Origin: Brachybacterium endophyticum
GTDB taxonomy: Bacteria > Actinomycetota > Actinomycetes > Actinomycetales > Dermabacteraceae
Direction of reading: 5' to 3'
Assembly: GCF_003130585.1 (NCBI RefSeq)
Contig: NZ_QFKX01000006.1
Span: forward strand, 62,001 to 126,000
DNA: 64,000 nt
The position numbers were made by a program, and so were the translations under genes. Positions 8,752 through 16,986 of the stretch are shown piece by piece (within the stretch, counting starts at the first letter, position 1; every line of letters begins with the position of its first letter). The notes beneath the pieces are model-generated. The model did not search any database. It was given only the letters and a program-made list of their open reading frames with translations, and was not told the DNA's origin.

Positions 8752-8839
8752 CGCTGTCCACCTCCCAGTCGGGTCCGAGGCTGCGGGCGTCGTGGCCGCT
8801 GTTGACCACGACGCCCGTGCGCTTGTTGCGCAGGCGCAT
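8627..8839 (-). CDS. Small capsid-linked protein (MRLRNKRTGVVV type)
   Basis: A 70-residue product starting MRLRNKRTGVVVNSGHDARS and containing a GPDWEV segment, then a charged, basic tail. Small proteins with this opening (short beta hairpin ending in a W-E motif) often follow the capsid gene in actinophages. Its ATG overlaps the capsid TGA by one base. The last 125 bases overlap the Gp19-like gene, which is unusual; the tail of the product is low complexity, so the functional part may be only the first 35 residues. Function unknown. Confidence 0.6.
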   Translation of the reverse strand: MRLRNKRTGVVVNSGHDARSLGPDWEVDSDGDRKPARRRDVPDAGSDGDGEPVRRRPSRQGRKAPASKDS

Positions 8840-9756
8840 CACTCGCCGCCGCTCTCGGAGGTGCCCTCCTCGTAGGCGGCGAAGGCGTCGGCGTCGATGT
8901 ACCAGCCGGCCTCGAACTCGATCCGGTAGAGGATCATGTTGTCCTGGAACGCGTTCCAGGTCTTCCCGGAACCGTCGACCCACGACGCCTGGTCGGAGCG
9001 GGTCAGCTCGACGTTCTCGGAGAAGCCCCAGTGGAGCTTCTCCCAGTCACCCACGAAGCCGCGGACGCCGGTGTCGGGCTGAGAGCCGACGCGGCCGGAC
9101 ACGGCGCGACCGAACGCGGTCTTGAGACCGGCGAACTGGCCGACGACCTGGTTGAGGTTCGGCATGGAGGAGGTGCCGCCAGCCGGCGCGAGCTGCTGCT
9201 GGGAGGCCAGGGCCAGCTTCGTCCGGTAGCGGGGGTCGAACGCGAACCCGTCGGGGTCGGAGTCGACCGCGGCGAGGTCGTAGCCCGCGAGGATCTGCGG
9301 CACCAGATCACCGTCGGTCAGGCCGACACGGTTCGTGGTCTGGTTGATGAAGGGCGCGTTGGGGATCGCGGTCCCGTTGAACGCGGACTTGCCGTAGAAG
9401 ATGCCGAGGTCGAGCTGCCGCTGGACCGCGTTCTGCATGTCCTGCTGCATGATCGTGAGCATCTGCGCGGGGTTCGCGCGGGCGGCCTCCTTGGAGACGC
9501 CGACGAGACCGGCGAACTTCCACGGGACCACGCTCCTGGTGGTGAAGGTGACGTCCGAGGCGGGCTTCGGGGAGGCCTCCGCGGTGTAGCCGACCTCGAA
9601 GCCACCCTCGTAGACGGGGATGACCTTGCCATTGGTCGGCATCGGCTCGGACGGCGAGAGCTGTCCGGCGACGGACTGCTCGAATGCCTGCTTCATGGTG
9701 GTCGCTGCCCAGTCCTGGGGCAGGGGGACGGAGAGTCCGTCAAGGGTGATAGCCAT
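8839..9756 (-). CDS. Major capsid protein, HK97 fold
   Basis: A 305-residue protein that forms the head shell. Diagnostic features are the N-terminal arm, the segment VGVSKEAARANPAQMLTIMQ followed by ERG-like helices, and the C-terminal FRIEFEAGW-like strand (LYRIEFEAGWYIDADAFAAY), which is conserved in actinophage HK97 capsids. It lies directly after a coiled-coil scaffold gene and before the connector genes. No protease delta-domain is fused to it. Start ATG 9756. Confidence 0.9.
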   Translation of the reverse strand: MAITLDGLSVPLPQDWAATTMKQAFEQSVAGQLSPSEPMPTNGKVIPVYEGGFEVGYTAEASPKPASDVTFTTRSVVPWKFAGLVGVSKEAARANPAQMLTIMQQDMQNAVQRQLDLGIFYGKSAFNGTAIPNAPFINQTTNRVGLTDGDLVPQILAGYDLAAVDSDPDGFAFDPRYRTKLALASQQQLAPAGGTSSMPNLNQVVGQFAGLKTAFGRAVSGRVGSQPDTGVRGFVGDWEKLHWGFSENVELTRSDQASWVDGSGKTWNAFQDNMILYRIEFEAGWYIDADAFAAYEEGTSESGGE

Positions 9757-9782
9757 GGTGGCTGTCCTTTCAGATGAGGGGG

Positions 9783-10256
9783 TCAGAGTCCGAAGAACTC
9801 CCGAGCCGCCGCGTCTGCGGAGGGCTCGGCAGGGTCAGCCGCCTGGGCCGGGTCGAGGCGACGCTCCTGGGGCGCCTCTCCGCGCAGTTCCGCGAGGGAC
9901 TGCACGGACGACTTCCACGCCTCTTCGTCGTCACCGACGACCTGGGGCGCGTACTTCCGGGGGAGGCCCGCGTCGATCAGCAGGTTCTCCTTCGTACGGA
10001 TCGTCGAGAGCTCGGCATATTCCTGCTCCTTCGACTTCACCGTGTCGTCGGTGAGCTGGACGGTTGCCTGCAGCTCTTCGACCTTCTTCGCGGACTCGTC
10101 TCGGTCCTTGACTGCGTCGTCACGCTCCTGCGTGAGAGAGGTCTTGTCGGCCTTGAGCCGGTCCACGTCGCCGCGGAGGTTCTGGATGAGAGTCCACGCC
10201 TTCTCGGCGTCGAAGTTCTCGTCGTCGCCCCACGGCTTCTGCTGATCGTCGGTCAT
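9783..10256 (-). CDS. Capsid scaffolding protein
   Basis: A 157-residue acidic protein (MTDDQQKPWGDDENFDAEKA) with a long central coiled coil (residues about 25 to 85, heptads in TSLTQERDDAVKDRDESAKK) and a C-terminal helix DAAAREFFGL. This layout, immediately upstream of the capsid gene, is that of scaffolds which guide procapsid assembly. ATG 10256 is preceded by AGGAGG with 5-base spacing; the open frame upstream of it is shadow of the MuF gene. Confidence 0.85.
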   Translation of the reverse strand: MTDDQQKPWGDDENFDAEKAWTLIQNLRGDVDRLKADKTSLTQERDDAVKDRDESAKKVEELQATVQLTDDTVKSKEQEYAELSTIRTKENLLIDAGLPRKYAPQVVGDDEEAWKSSVQSLAELRGEAPQERRLDPAQAADPAEPSADAAAREFFGL

Positions 10257-10318
10257 CGGTGCCTCCTGGGCATGGTGAGGACCGCCCACCTGGGGCGGTC
10301 GCTGTCGGATGGTGGCGG

Positions 10319-11275
10319 TCAGGCCGCCGTCCGCGCTGCTCCGACGGAGCCGCGCAGGTCTGTGATCGGCAGGCTGTCGCCTGCCTCCTCGAGGCGCCGC
10401 AGCGCTTGCTCGACGGCGGCAAGGTTCGGGTTCTTCGCGGAGATCTTGTCCCAGTCGGCGTTCTCGACCGCGTCCTTGTAGAACCGCTCGAGCTTCCGCC
10501 AGTCCTCTCGGCCGGGCCACGCCGTGAACGTGTAGATCGGCACGACGAGGCAGTCGCAGTTCGGGTGGTACGTGTTCACGTACCCGGCCGTCGTGGTGTC
10601 GTACAGGTTGGACGCCTTGACCCGGCCTGCCGCCGACGCCGACTCGTACACGGGGCCGCGAGATGCGAGCGTCACGCAGAACCCGCAGTTCTCGGCGCCA
10701 GTGAGCATGCGAGCCCACGACACGGCTCGCGACTCCCGCAGGGACCGGTCGACACCGTCGAGACCCTGCAGCTTGCGGTACAGGTCCGCTTGGCGGTCCT
10801 CGAGGCTCTTGAACTGGTCCGGTGACAGGGCGTCACGCGACCAATGCGACCGGTCCTGGTCGGTCTCCGGCTCCCGACCGTCCTCGACGGACCGGACGAC
10901 GGTCTGCCGTGCCGCATCCTCGACGTGCTGGCCGAGCATCGGAGCGATGATCTGGACAGCCTCATCAGGCGAGCTACGCAGCTCTTCTCGCAGCACCGTC
11001 TGGACGGACTCCTCGGAGTAGCCCGACGGGGATGGCACGTAGGGTGTGATCTTCCCGCCGGTCTGCTCCTCGGCCTGCGTACCGAGCATGTCGACCGCGT
11101 GACCGTGAGCCTCCGACCTGTAGGAGCGAACAACCTCGGTCAGTGCCGGCGTCAGCACCTGGATCGACTGGTCGCGTTCGGTGCGGTCGTAGATCGACCG
11201 GATGAGCCGGCCGATGGCGGCCTCGGCGGCACGCCGAGTCGCGTCGAGCGCGAGCCGATAGGCGGCGAGGATCAT
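10319..11275 (-). CDS. MuF-like minor head protein
   Basis: A 318-residue protein encoded after the portal gene. The motif ARMLTGAENCGFCVTLASRG, then YHPNCDCLVVPIY about 45 residues later, is the Cys/His signature of SPP1 gp7/MuF-type head morphogenesis proteins in actinophages. The first 180 residues are helical. No separate capsid protease gene is visible between portal and scaffold, so this protein may carry or replace that role. ATG overlaps the portal stop by one base. Confidence 0.8.
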   Translation of the reverse strand: MILAAYRLALDATRRAAEAAIGRLIRSIYDRTERDQSIQVLTPALTEVVRSYRSEAHGHAVDMLGTQAEEQTGGKITPYVPSPSGYSEESVQTVLREELRSSPDEAVQIIAPMLGQHVEDAARQTVVRSVEDGREPETDQDRSHWSRDALSPDQFKSLEDRQADLYRKLQGLDGVDRSLRESRAVSWARMLTGAENCGFCVTLASRGPVYESASAAGRVKASNLYDTTTAGYVNTYHPNCDCLVVPIYTFTAWPGREDWRKLERFYKDAVENADWDKISAKNPNLAAVEQALRRLEEAGDSLPITDLRGSVGAARTAA

Positions 11276-12531
11276 CAGGCCCCCATCTGGTTCCGCATCC
11301 CGGAGACGGCGTCACCGCGTGCGTCCTCCCGGGCCTTCTGCTCCGGGGTCAGCTGCAGGTAGTCCCGAGCGGTCTGTGCCGACACGACGCCCTGGGCGTG
11401 CGCCTGCAGGATGTTCGCCGACTTCGCCGACGCCGACGTGAGCGCCGGATCCCGCCACTGCAGCTCGAGCGTCTCGAGCCCGGCGACCTTCTGCCCCTGC
11501 ATCTCGAGAGCGAGACGAGCCGTGTCCTCGATCGGGTCGCCGAACATCGACTGCTTCACCTCGGCGCGGGCGATCAGCCGGTCCTTCGCGACCCGCATGG
11601 CCTCCGCCGAAGAGGGGTTGTCCGTCGAGATGCCGAGCATCGACGGCGGGATCCCCGTCACCGACGAAATGATCTGCGCGTACAGCTTGTAGGTGTTGAC
11701 GATCTGCGACAGGTCCGCGCCGGGGATCTGTCCGGCCTTCCCGTCCGAGGGACCGGTGATGAAGTGGCCGAAGTAGGACTTCAGTGCCTTCTCCATCGAG
11801 TCCGGGGACTCTGCGCCGTCCGCGAAGACGTACCGGGTCGGCATCGCCAGGAGCTCCTGGGCGACCTGCAGGTTCGTCAGCGACCGTGACGCCGCGTCCG
11901 TGGTCGTGGCGATCTCGAGGATCTCCGAGCGGCCATTGACGTCGCCGAGGCGGGCCTTGTTCGTCAGTGGAACGACCGCTGGCCGTGATGCTCCCGTCGT
12001 GACGCGCGACCCGGGGACCTCGACCCAGTCACCGCCGACATGCTGGTAGTACAGGGTCTCGCCCGGAAGGTAGTGGGCGGCGAACGCCTCCCCACCCGAC
12101 TTGTAGCGGCGGACGGCGGCCGACACCTCGCCCATGTGGTCGTACTCGACGGCCATGCCGGCGCGCCGGTGCGCGGTGATCCGCGGGATGTCACCTGTGC
12201 CAGGGCCAACGATGAGGAACGACTGGCCCTGCACGAGCGCCTCGACGATTGCGAGCTTCACCGCCGTGTCGAGGTTGTTCGCCTGCCACCAGCGGCGCAG
12301 AAGATCAGGGGTCTGCTGACTGCTGGCGAGGGTGAATCCCTCCGGGTTCAGCACCTCGGCGAGAACGTCGACGGCGAACTTCGGGAACGGGGCGACCTGC
12401 TCGAGAACCCGCACCTGCGGCGGCAGCGACACGCCCAGGGAATCCAGGGTCACAGTGCCTTCGTAGTAGCCCTCGAGCTTCGTGAACTGCAGCGGCATGC
12501 CAGAGCGGCGGATCAGGGACTCGAAGCTCAC
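11275..12531 (-). CDS. Portal protein
   Basis: A 418-residue protein of the SPP1 gp6/HK97-type portal family, the dodecameric ring through which DNA enters the head. Recognisable segments are YTVT-like LEGYYEGTVTLDSLGVSLPP near residue 17, the middle YKLYAQIISSVTGIPPSMLG and ISTDNPSSAEAMRVAKDRLI near residues 290 to 330. It is encoded between the large terminase and MuF genes. It starts with GTG 12531 in a GTGA overlap with the terminase stop. Confidence 0.9.
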   Translation of the reverse strand: MSFESLIRRSGMPLQFTKLEGYYEGTVTLDSLGVSLPPQVRVLEQVAPFPKFAVDVLAEVLNPEGFTLASSQQTPDLLRRWWQANNLDTAVKLAIVEALVQGQSFLIVGPGTGDIPRITAHRRAGMAVEYDHMGEVSAAVRRYKSGGEAFAAHYLPGETLYYQHVGGDWVEVPGSRVTTGASRPAVVPLTNKARLGDVNGRSEILEIATTTDAASRSLTNLQVAQELLAMPTRYVFADGAESPDSMEKALKSYFGHFITGPSDGKAGQIPGADLSQIVNTYKLYAQIISSVTGIPPSMLGISTDNPSSAEAMRVAKDRLIARAEVKQSMFGDPIEDTARLALEMQGQKVAGLETLELQWRDPALTSASAKSANILQAHAQGVVSAQTARDYLQLTPEQKAREDARGDAVSGMRNQMGA

Positions 12532-14186
12532 CAGATCACCACCCTCGTCTTGTTGTGTCGCTTCTCGTAGTCATCCGAGGTCTTCACGATCCGGTACACC
12601 ATGCGGGCGCCGATCACACAGACCGCGGCGTCGATCTTGTTCGGCGACTTCGGGGACTCCTTCTTGATCGAGAACCGGCCCCGCGTCTCGTTCACACGGG
12701 CGTTGCCGATGTGCCTGGACGTGTCCCAGTTCCCGTCATGCGTGAACCCGCCGTCCTGGATCTCCGCGAAGCACATCTCCGCGGCCTCCGCGAACGGGTA
12801 GGCGTGCGAGCGCATGTCCCAGGCGATCGCCGCCGGCTCCTTGCCTTTCGGCACAGCCCACAGCAGCAGATCCTCGCCGTACTTCTCCGGCCATGACGTC
12901 TTCACCTGCGACTCCCACTCCCGGACATCAGCCCAAAACGCCAGCACCGTGAACCGGTCGAACGTGCGCGCAAGCGCGCCCTCGACTGCGGCCACGTTCA
13001 CGACGCCCGTGACGCGCTCCGGTGCCCACACACCGACCGTGAACACGTGCCCATCGGACAGGCAGCAGCCCACCAGGGCCGTGTGGTCGTTGCTCTTCGA
13101 CCCATCGAAGAACAGGACGATCTCCTCACCGTCCTCAAGGGACCGTGACGGTTCCGCCAGCACGGACCACTCCTGCAAAGTGACCCATGCGTTCTCCGCG
13201 GCGTTCGGCTGGTTCAGGAAGAACCGGCGGGCCCGCGACTCCGGGTAGTTCGTCGCCCAGATCTGGTTGCGGATCGCGTCGATCTTGCCCGCATCAACCC
13301 ATCCACAGTCCGCGTACACGGCCTCGAGGGCCTCCGTCAGCCCGACCTCGCCCGGCTCCGGCTGATCGTTCAACACCGTGTTCGGCGGGGCGATCACGGC
13401 GTCGTACAGGATGCTCTGCGTCGCCCAGGTGGCGCCCTCCTGCTGCTCGCACCAGGCTTCGAACGTCGACTCCGCAACCGAGCCCGCACCAGGCGTCCAC
13501 GCGTTCGACGTCTCCAGCACCCGCGACCCGGTCTTCACCGCGTTCTGCGTGAGCGTCTCCATCAGGCCCGGGCCACCCATGCCAGGTGTCCAATGCTCCG
13601 TCTCGTCACCGATCACGAACGACACCTCGGCGCCCTCAGCGGACCCCTCCGACGACGTGATCTGCTCGAGCTTCCCGCCAGACGGAGTCTCGATGTACGT
13701 CTTCCCGGAATCCAGTCCGAACTTCTTCGCCAGCGGCGTCCGCTTGTTCGCCATCGCCCGGACCATGCGCATCGTGTTCGCCGTCTGCTTCTCCGACGTC
13801 GCCGCGATCTGCACCAGCGGCATAGACACCGGCATCCCGATCACGCCGCCCGGCACGTCCGGATCGAACTGCGCGACCCGCACCGGCCCGAGGAGCTCAG
13901 CGAGCGCGAGGACGGCCGCGAACGGCGACTTCCCCGAGCCCTTCGCCAGACGCCGCACACCCCGGTTGTGCAGCCAGCGGCCATCCCGATCGACCGCGTA
14001 GAACCACAGGATGAACCGGGCTTGACCCGTCGTCGGCTCAAACGGTCGACCAGTCATCGGCCCGTTCGGCTGCCGAATGTTGTCCTCGATCCACCACAGG
14101 ACCTCATAGCCCAGCGTGAACTCCGGGACACCCTCCGGCATGGTGACGGTCCGCTCGCGAGGAGCTACCCGAGTCGCTGCCTCCAC
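12528..14186 (-). CDS. Terminase large subunit
   Basis: ATPase and nuclease that packages DNA. Residues about 79 to 88 form the Walker A region (RRLAKGSGKSPFAA), FVIGDETEHW is the Walker B and catalytic Glu, and LFFDGSKSNDHTALVG opens the RNase H-like nuclease domain; a late Asp occurs in KSPNKIDAAVCVIGA. At 552 residues it is full length. The GTG at 14186 overlaps the small subunit gene by 22 bases; the ATG at 14141 (MPEGVPEF) is an alternative start. It is a different type from the terminase remnant at 32396. Confidence 0.95.
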   Translation of the reverse strand: MEAATRVAPRERTVTMPEGVPEFTLGYEVLWWIEDNIRQPNGPMTGRPFEPTTGQARFILWFYAVDRDGRWLHNRGVRRLAKGSGKSPFAAVLALAELLGPVRVAQFDPDVPGGVIGMPVSMPLVQIAATSEKQTANTMRMVRAMANKRTPLAKKFGLDSGKTYIETPSGGKLEQITSSEGSAEGAEVSFVIGDETEHWTPGMGGPGLMETLTQNAVKTGSRVLETSNAWTPGAGSVAESTFEAWCEQQEGATWATQSILYDAVIAPPNTVLNDQPEPGEVGLTEALEAVYADCGWVDAGKIDAIRNQIWATNYPESRARRFFLNQPNAAENAWVTLQEWSVLAEPSRSLEDGEEIVLFFDGSKSNDHTALVGCCLSDGHVFTVGVWAPERVTGVVNVAAVEGALARTFDRFTVLAFWADVREWESQVKTSWPEKYGEDLLLWAVPKGKEPAAIAWDMRSHAYPFAEAAEMCFAEIQDGGFTHDGNWDTSRHIGNARVNETRGRFSIKKESPKSPNKIDAAVCVIGARMVYRIVKTSDDYEKRHNKTRVVIW

Positions 14187-14584
14187 TTGTCCATCACCAC
14201 GACCTTCGAATCGTCATCGTCCTCGGCGGACGGGCGGGACAGCTCGATCTGCAGGCGGCGACGATCACCCTCGGTCAGCATCAGCCCGGTCAGCGCCGAC
14301 ATGATCGTCTGCAGCATCTGCCCGGACCGCTTCGCACCGTTCTTGTAGTGGGACAGGTCGTCCATCAGGGAGTAGGCGACCGCCCAGTCCGACGGCTCGT
14401 AGAAGCGCGCCTGCCCGGACTGGCCCATCGCCTTCCACAGGCGCTTCGCGATCGGATGCCAGTCACGCGACGCCGGCGGCTGCTTCACCACATCAGCGCC
14501 CGCGGCCTTCTCGACATCCCGCTCGGGAGCGTTGCGCCGCTGGCGGGACTCAGTGCGCTTCGGCATCGGTCCTCGAGTGCCCAT
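14165..14584 (-). CDS. Terminase small subunit
   Basis: A 139-residue protein beginning MGTRGPMPKRTESRQRRN, the standard opening of actinophage small terminases that recognise the packaging site. The ATG at 14584 is chosen because GGAGGT lies 7 bases upstream; an in-frame GTG at 14593 would overlap that site. It ends in a basic helix (VVVMDKWRQRLG). Adjacent to the HNH gene and the putative cos region. Confidence 0.9.
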   Translation of the reverse strand: MGTRGPMPKRTESRQRRNAPERDVEKAAGADVVKQPPASRDWHPIAKRLWKAMGQSGQARFYEPSDWAVAYSLMDDLSHYKNGAKRSGQMLQTIMSALTGLMLTEGDRRRLQIELSRPSAEDDDDSKVVVMDKWRQRLG

Positions 14585-14741
14585 CGTCCGCACCTCCGAT
14601 GCATACTCATGCGGTAGCTGCTAGTCAGATCGACCTCGAAACCCGTACAGGATCTCTGAGCCTAAACGCGGAGCGGCGAAACCGGCCCCCGGGGAGGGCA
14701 CCCCCTGGGTACGTATGCATGCACTGCATACGCATGCACGA
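14585..14741. other. Non-coding gap between HNH and small terminase genes, candidate cos region
   Basis: About 155 bases with no gene on either strand. They contain clustered palindromic GCATGC/ATGCAT words near 14712 to 14755 (TACGTATGCATGCACTGCAT) and a G/C-rich core around 14681 to 14706. In cos phages with an HNH gene next to small terminase, the packaging site lies near here. No cohesive end can be read directly. Confidence 0.3.
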
Positions 14742-15050
14742 TCATGCGGCGTCGCGATCGGACCTGAATCCCGGATGCTGACGTGGCGGTCGATGCGTGC
14801 GCTTCGGTCGACGCTTCGCCGTTCCACCATCACGACCAGTACGACGCATGTGGCACGAACGGCACAGCAGCCGAAGATTCTCGATCGAATGATCGTTGCC
14901 TCGCGCGATGTGATCGACGTCAGTGCCTCGCTCGCCGCATTGGACGCAGCGTCCGCTGTCGCGTGCGATGACGCTCTGCCTGATGCGACGCCAGTCCTTG
15001 GGCAGCTGACGCATGCGCGCATGCTGGTTGTTCCAGCCGCTGCGCTTCAT
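14742..15050 (-). CDS. HNH endonuclease
   Basis: A 102-residue HNH protein. The motif runs CVQCGERGTDVDHIARGNDH, then NLRLLCRSCHMRRTGRDGG, giving two CxxC zinc pairs and the catalytic DH and N/H positions. In cos-type siphoviruses such HNH proteins beside the terminase genes are needed for specific cleavage at cos. ATG overlaps the upstream stop (ATGA). Confidence 0.9.
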   Translation of the reverse strand: MKRSGWNNQHARMRQLPKDWRRIRQSVIARDSGRCVQCGERGTDVDHIARGNDHSIENLRLLCRSCHMRRTGRDGGTAKRRPKRTHRPPRQHPGFRSDRDAA

Positions 15051-15280
15051 CCCTTCCGCCTGAGCCGCTTGTTCGCCTTCGCGTTGATCTTGGACTGTGA
15101 GGACTTGGAGAGGTTGCCGGCCTTGCGCTGCTGGGCGGCACGGGCCTTGGCATTGCGGGCGCGGGCCTTGGTGTCGACGGGGTAGCGGCGGGAGCCGGGG
15201 AGGCCGAACTGGCTGGGCTTGAGGGAGCGTCGCTTCTTGGCGGGGATGCTGTTGGTCTTGCTGGTGTTCTTCTTCGCCAT
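15047..15280 (-). CDS. Small basic phage protein, DUF6582-like
   Basis: A 77-residue lysine- and arginine-rich protein. The segment FGLPGSRRYPVDTKARARNA followed by KARAAQQRKAGNLS resembles the small F-P-x-x-R-K-Y-P-I-x-D proteins seen in many actinophages (DUF6582-like), and it ends KINAKANKRLRRKG. The family is conserved but its role is unknown. ATG 15280 has AGGAGG just upstream; the open frame before it is shadow. Confidence 0.65.
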   Translation of the reverse strand: MAKKNTSKTNSIPAKKRRSLKPSQFGLPGSRRYPVDTKARARNAKARAAQQRKAGNLSKSSQSKINAKANKRLRRKG

Positions 15281-15374
15281 GGGGTGCCTCCTCAGAGATG
15301 AGGGGTGGGGGTGTTCAGCGAAGAGGGGGCTTCTCGATGGAGGGGCCGGGGTGTGCTGTGTGAGGCCGGGATCA

Positions 15375-15611
15375 TCAGCCGGGGCCGGCGGGGTTCTTGC
15401 CGCCGTGGTGGCCGGGGTAGAGGCCGGTGGCTCGCTTGTGGAGGAGGTTGCAGTAGCCCTTGGCGCGGCCGGGCATGTACTTCTCGAGGTGGCGGACGCA
15501 GCGGTCGAAGTCGCCGGGGGTGCCCCAGCGGATCTTGAGGCCGCCTTCGCCGGTGGTCCAGTAGCGGCGGAGTCGTTCGGCGTTGCCGTCGCCGGGGTGG
15601 AGGTCTGCCAT
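15375..15611 (-). CDS. Conserved small actinophage protein
   Basis: A 78-residue product (MADLHPGDGNAERLRRYWTT) with the conserved block WGTPGDFDRCVRHLEKYM, then GRAKGYCNLLHKRATGLYPG. I recognise this block as recurring in small proteins of many actinobacteriophages, usually near packaging or structural genes; no activity is known to me. ATG 15611 has GGAGG 7 bases upstream. The long open frame that extends upstream is a shadow of the membrane-protein gene. Confidence 0.7.
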   Translation of the reverse strand: MADLHPGDGNAERLRRYWTTGEGGLKIRWGTPGDFDRCVRHLEKYMPGRAKGYCNLLHKRATGLYPGHHGGKNPAGPG

Positions 15612-15633
15612 GGCTCGCCTCCTGGGGTGGTGG

Positions 15634-16461
15634 CTACTGGAGCTGGGCTTCCTGCAGTTGCTGAATGCGCTGGCGGTCTTCGGTGGCGAAGACGTCGAGG
15701 AGCTGCTGTGCTTCGCTGGGTAGGTCGGTCGGGTAGGTACCGACTGCTCGGGTGCTGTAGAGCGACGCGAGGGGGAGGAGGTCGCTGGGTGCGGGGAACT
15801 CGCGGGGCCCGTTGGTGATCTGGGCGGTGATCTTGCGGGCTGCGTCGTCGAGGTGTCCGAGGGAGAGGCTGGTGTGCCAGCTGGGACTGTTGCCGTAGCG
15901 GGCGCGAGCGTTTGTCTCGGCTTCGAGGAGTGCGTCGGCGTGGGCGTCGGTTCGGAGTTGTCCGCGCTGCCGGATGGTGAGGACGAGCAGGACGGTGGCG
16001 ATGATGGCGAGGAGGCCGATGACGCCGCCGAGGAATCCGAGGGGTGTCTCGGAGCCGTCGGAGATGCCGACGAGGATGAAGGCGAGAATCCATGTGGCGC
16101 CGGTGGCGATCGCGTAGTTGCGGATCTTCTTGTCGAGGCTGGGGTGCCGTCCGGGGTTGGTGTCGACGGTGTCACGGGCGTTGTTGATGGCGGTGTCGAG
16201 GATGGCGTTCCAGGCGTCGTCGCGGGCTTGGATGGTGGCCGCGGTGTCTCGGGCGTGGTTCTTCCAGTGCTGGAAGTGCTGTCCTTCGGGGGTGGTGCGC
16301 CATTGTGCGAAGTGGGCGTTCTGGGAGACCTGAGCGCTTTCCTGGGTGATGCGCTGCAGCTCGGCGTCTCGGTCGGCTTGCTCTTTGGCGAGCCGGTTCT
16401 TCTGGATGGTCATCCCGGCCATTTGGAGGGAGACGAGTCCGAGGTACGTGTTGGTCTTCAT
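15634..16461 (-). CDS. Membrane protein with coiled coil, unknown function
   Basis: A 275-residue protein (MKTNTYLGLVSLQMAGMTIQ). Residues about 20 to 50 are charged and helical, followed near residues 115 to 170 by two close transmembrane helices (NYAIATGATWILAFILVGIS and PLGFLGGVIGLLAIIATVLL), then a soluble C-terminal domain. The topology suggests both ends are on the same side. It lies between replication and packaging genes. I do not recognise the family. ATG 16461 is chosen from the composition change; the upstream frame has no support. Confidence 0.6.
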   Translation of the reverse strand: MKTNTYLGLVSLQMAGMTIQKNRLAKEQADRDAELQRITQESAQVSQNAHFAQWRTTPEGQHFQHWKNHARDTAATIQARDDAWNAILDTAINNARDTVDTNPGRHPSLDKKIRNYAIATGATWILAFILVGISDGSETPLGFLGGVIGLLAIIATVLLVLTIRQRGQLRTDAHADALLEAETNARARYGNSPSWHTSLSLGHLDDAARKITAQITNGPREFPAPSDLLPLASLYSTRAVGTYPTDLPSEAQQLLDVFATEDRQRIQQLQEAQLQ

Positions 16462-16637
16462 GGTGTGAGCCCTCGCTTTTGGTTCTCTGCGAATCCTATC
16501 GGCGAGGTGGGGACGGTTGGGCCCCGCTCCCTGGCATGGGGGGGTGCGGACCGTGGATGCCAGGGGGCGGGGTGCGCCGGCCCCTGCCCCGGGGCGGCGC
16601 ACCGGGGAGCAGGGGGATGCTCGACCCGGGGTATGCG

Positions 16638-16676
16638 AGAAGCCCCCGTCCACCGTGTGGGTGCTCGAGGGCTTCT
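16638..16676 (-). terminator. Stem-loop after the replication operon
   Basis: AGAAGCCC (16638 to 16645) and GGGCTTCT (16669 to 16676) form an 8-pair stem downstream of the last gene of the early block (stop 16705). No run of T follows on the minus strand, so it is a terminator-like or processing hairpin and not a textbook intrinsic terminator. The remaining 16462 to 16637 is GC-rich non-coding DNA. Confidence 0.4.
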
Positions 16677-16704
16677 GGGCATGCTTATTCCTGAAGTCAG
16701 TGTC

Positions 16705-16986
16705 TCACGCCTTCTGGCCGCCTGCAACGTCGTCGAGGAACTCGATTGCGAGACCGTCAGGAAGCATCATCTCGATGCGCGGAGAGATCACGTTGCCTTC
16801 GTCGGACACGAGAGCTCCCGCGATGAAGTGCCCCTCGGGCTTCGGCGGGTCCGTGGGAGCGACATGCTCGTCTACGCGGATGATCACGTTCTCGCGGTCG
16901 TAGCGGGGCGTCGGTGGGGTGAGCTTGATCGTGCGGCCCTTGATGGCCCATCCGTCGCCGAGGTGCTGGATGCGATGGGTGCTCAT
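16705..16986 (-). CDS. Small phage protein, unknown function
   Basis: A 93-residue protein (MSTHRIQHLGDGWAIKGRTI) with a beta-type sequence and an acidic C-terminus (IEFLDDVAGGQKA). ATG 16986 has AAGGAG 7 bases upstream and overlaps the previous TGA (ATGA). It is the last gene of the early operon before a hairpin. No family recognised. Confidence 0.65.
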   Translation of the reverse strand: MSTHRIQHLGDGWAIKGRTIKLTPPTPRYDRENVIIRVDEHVAPTDPPKPEGHFIAGALVSDEGNVISPRIEMMLPDGLAIEFLDDVAGGQKA

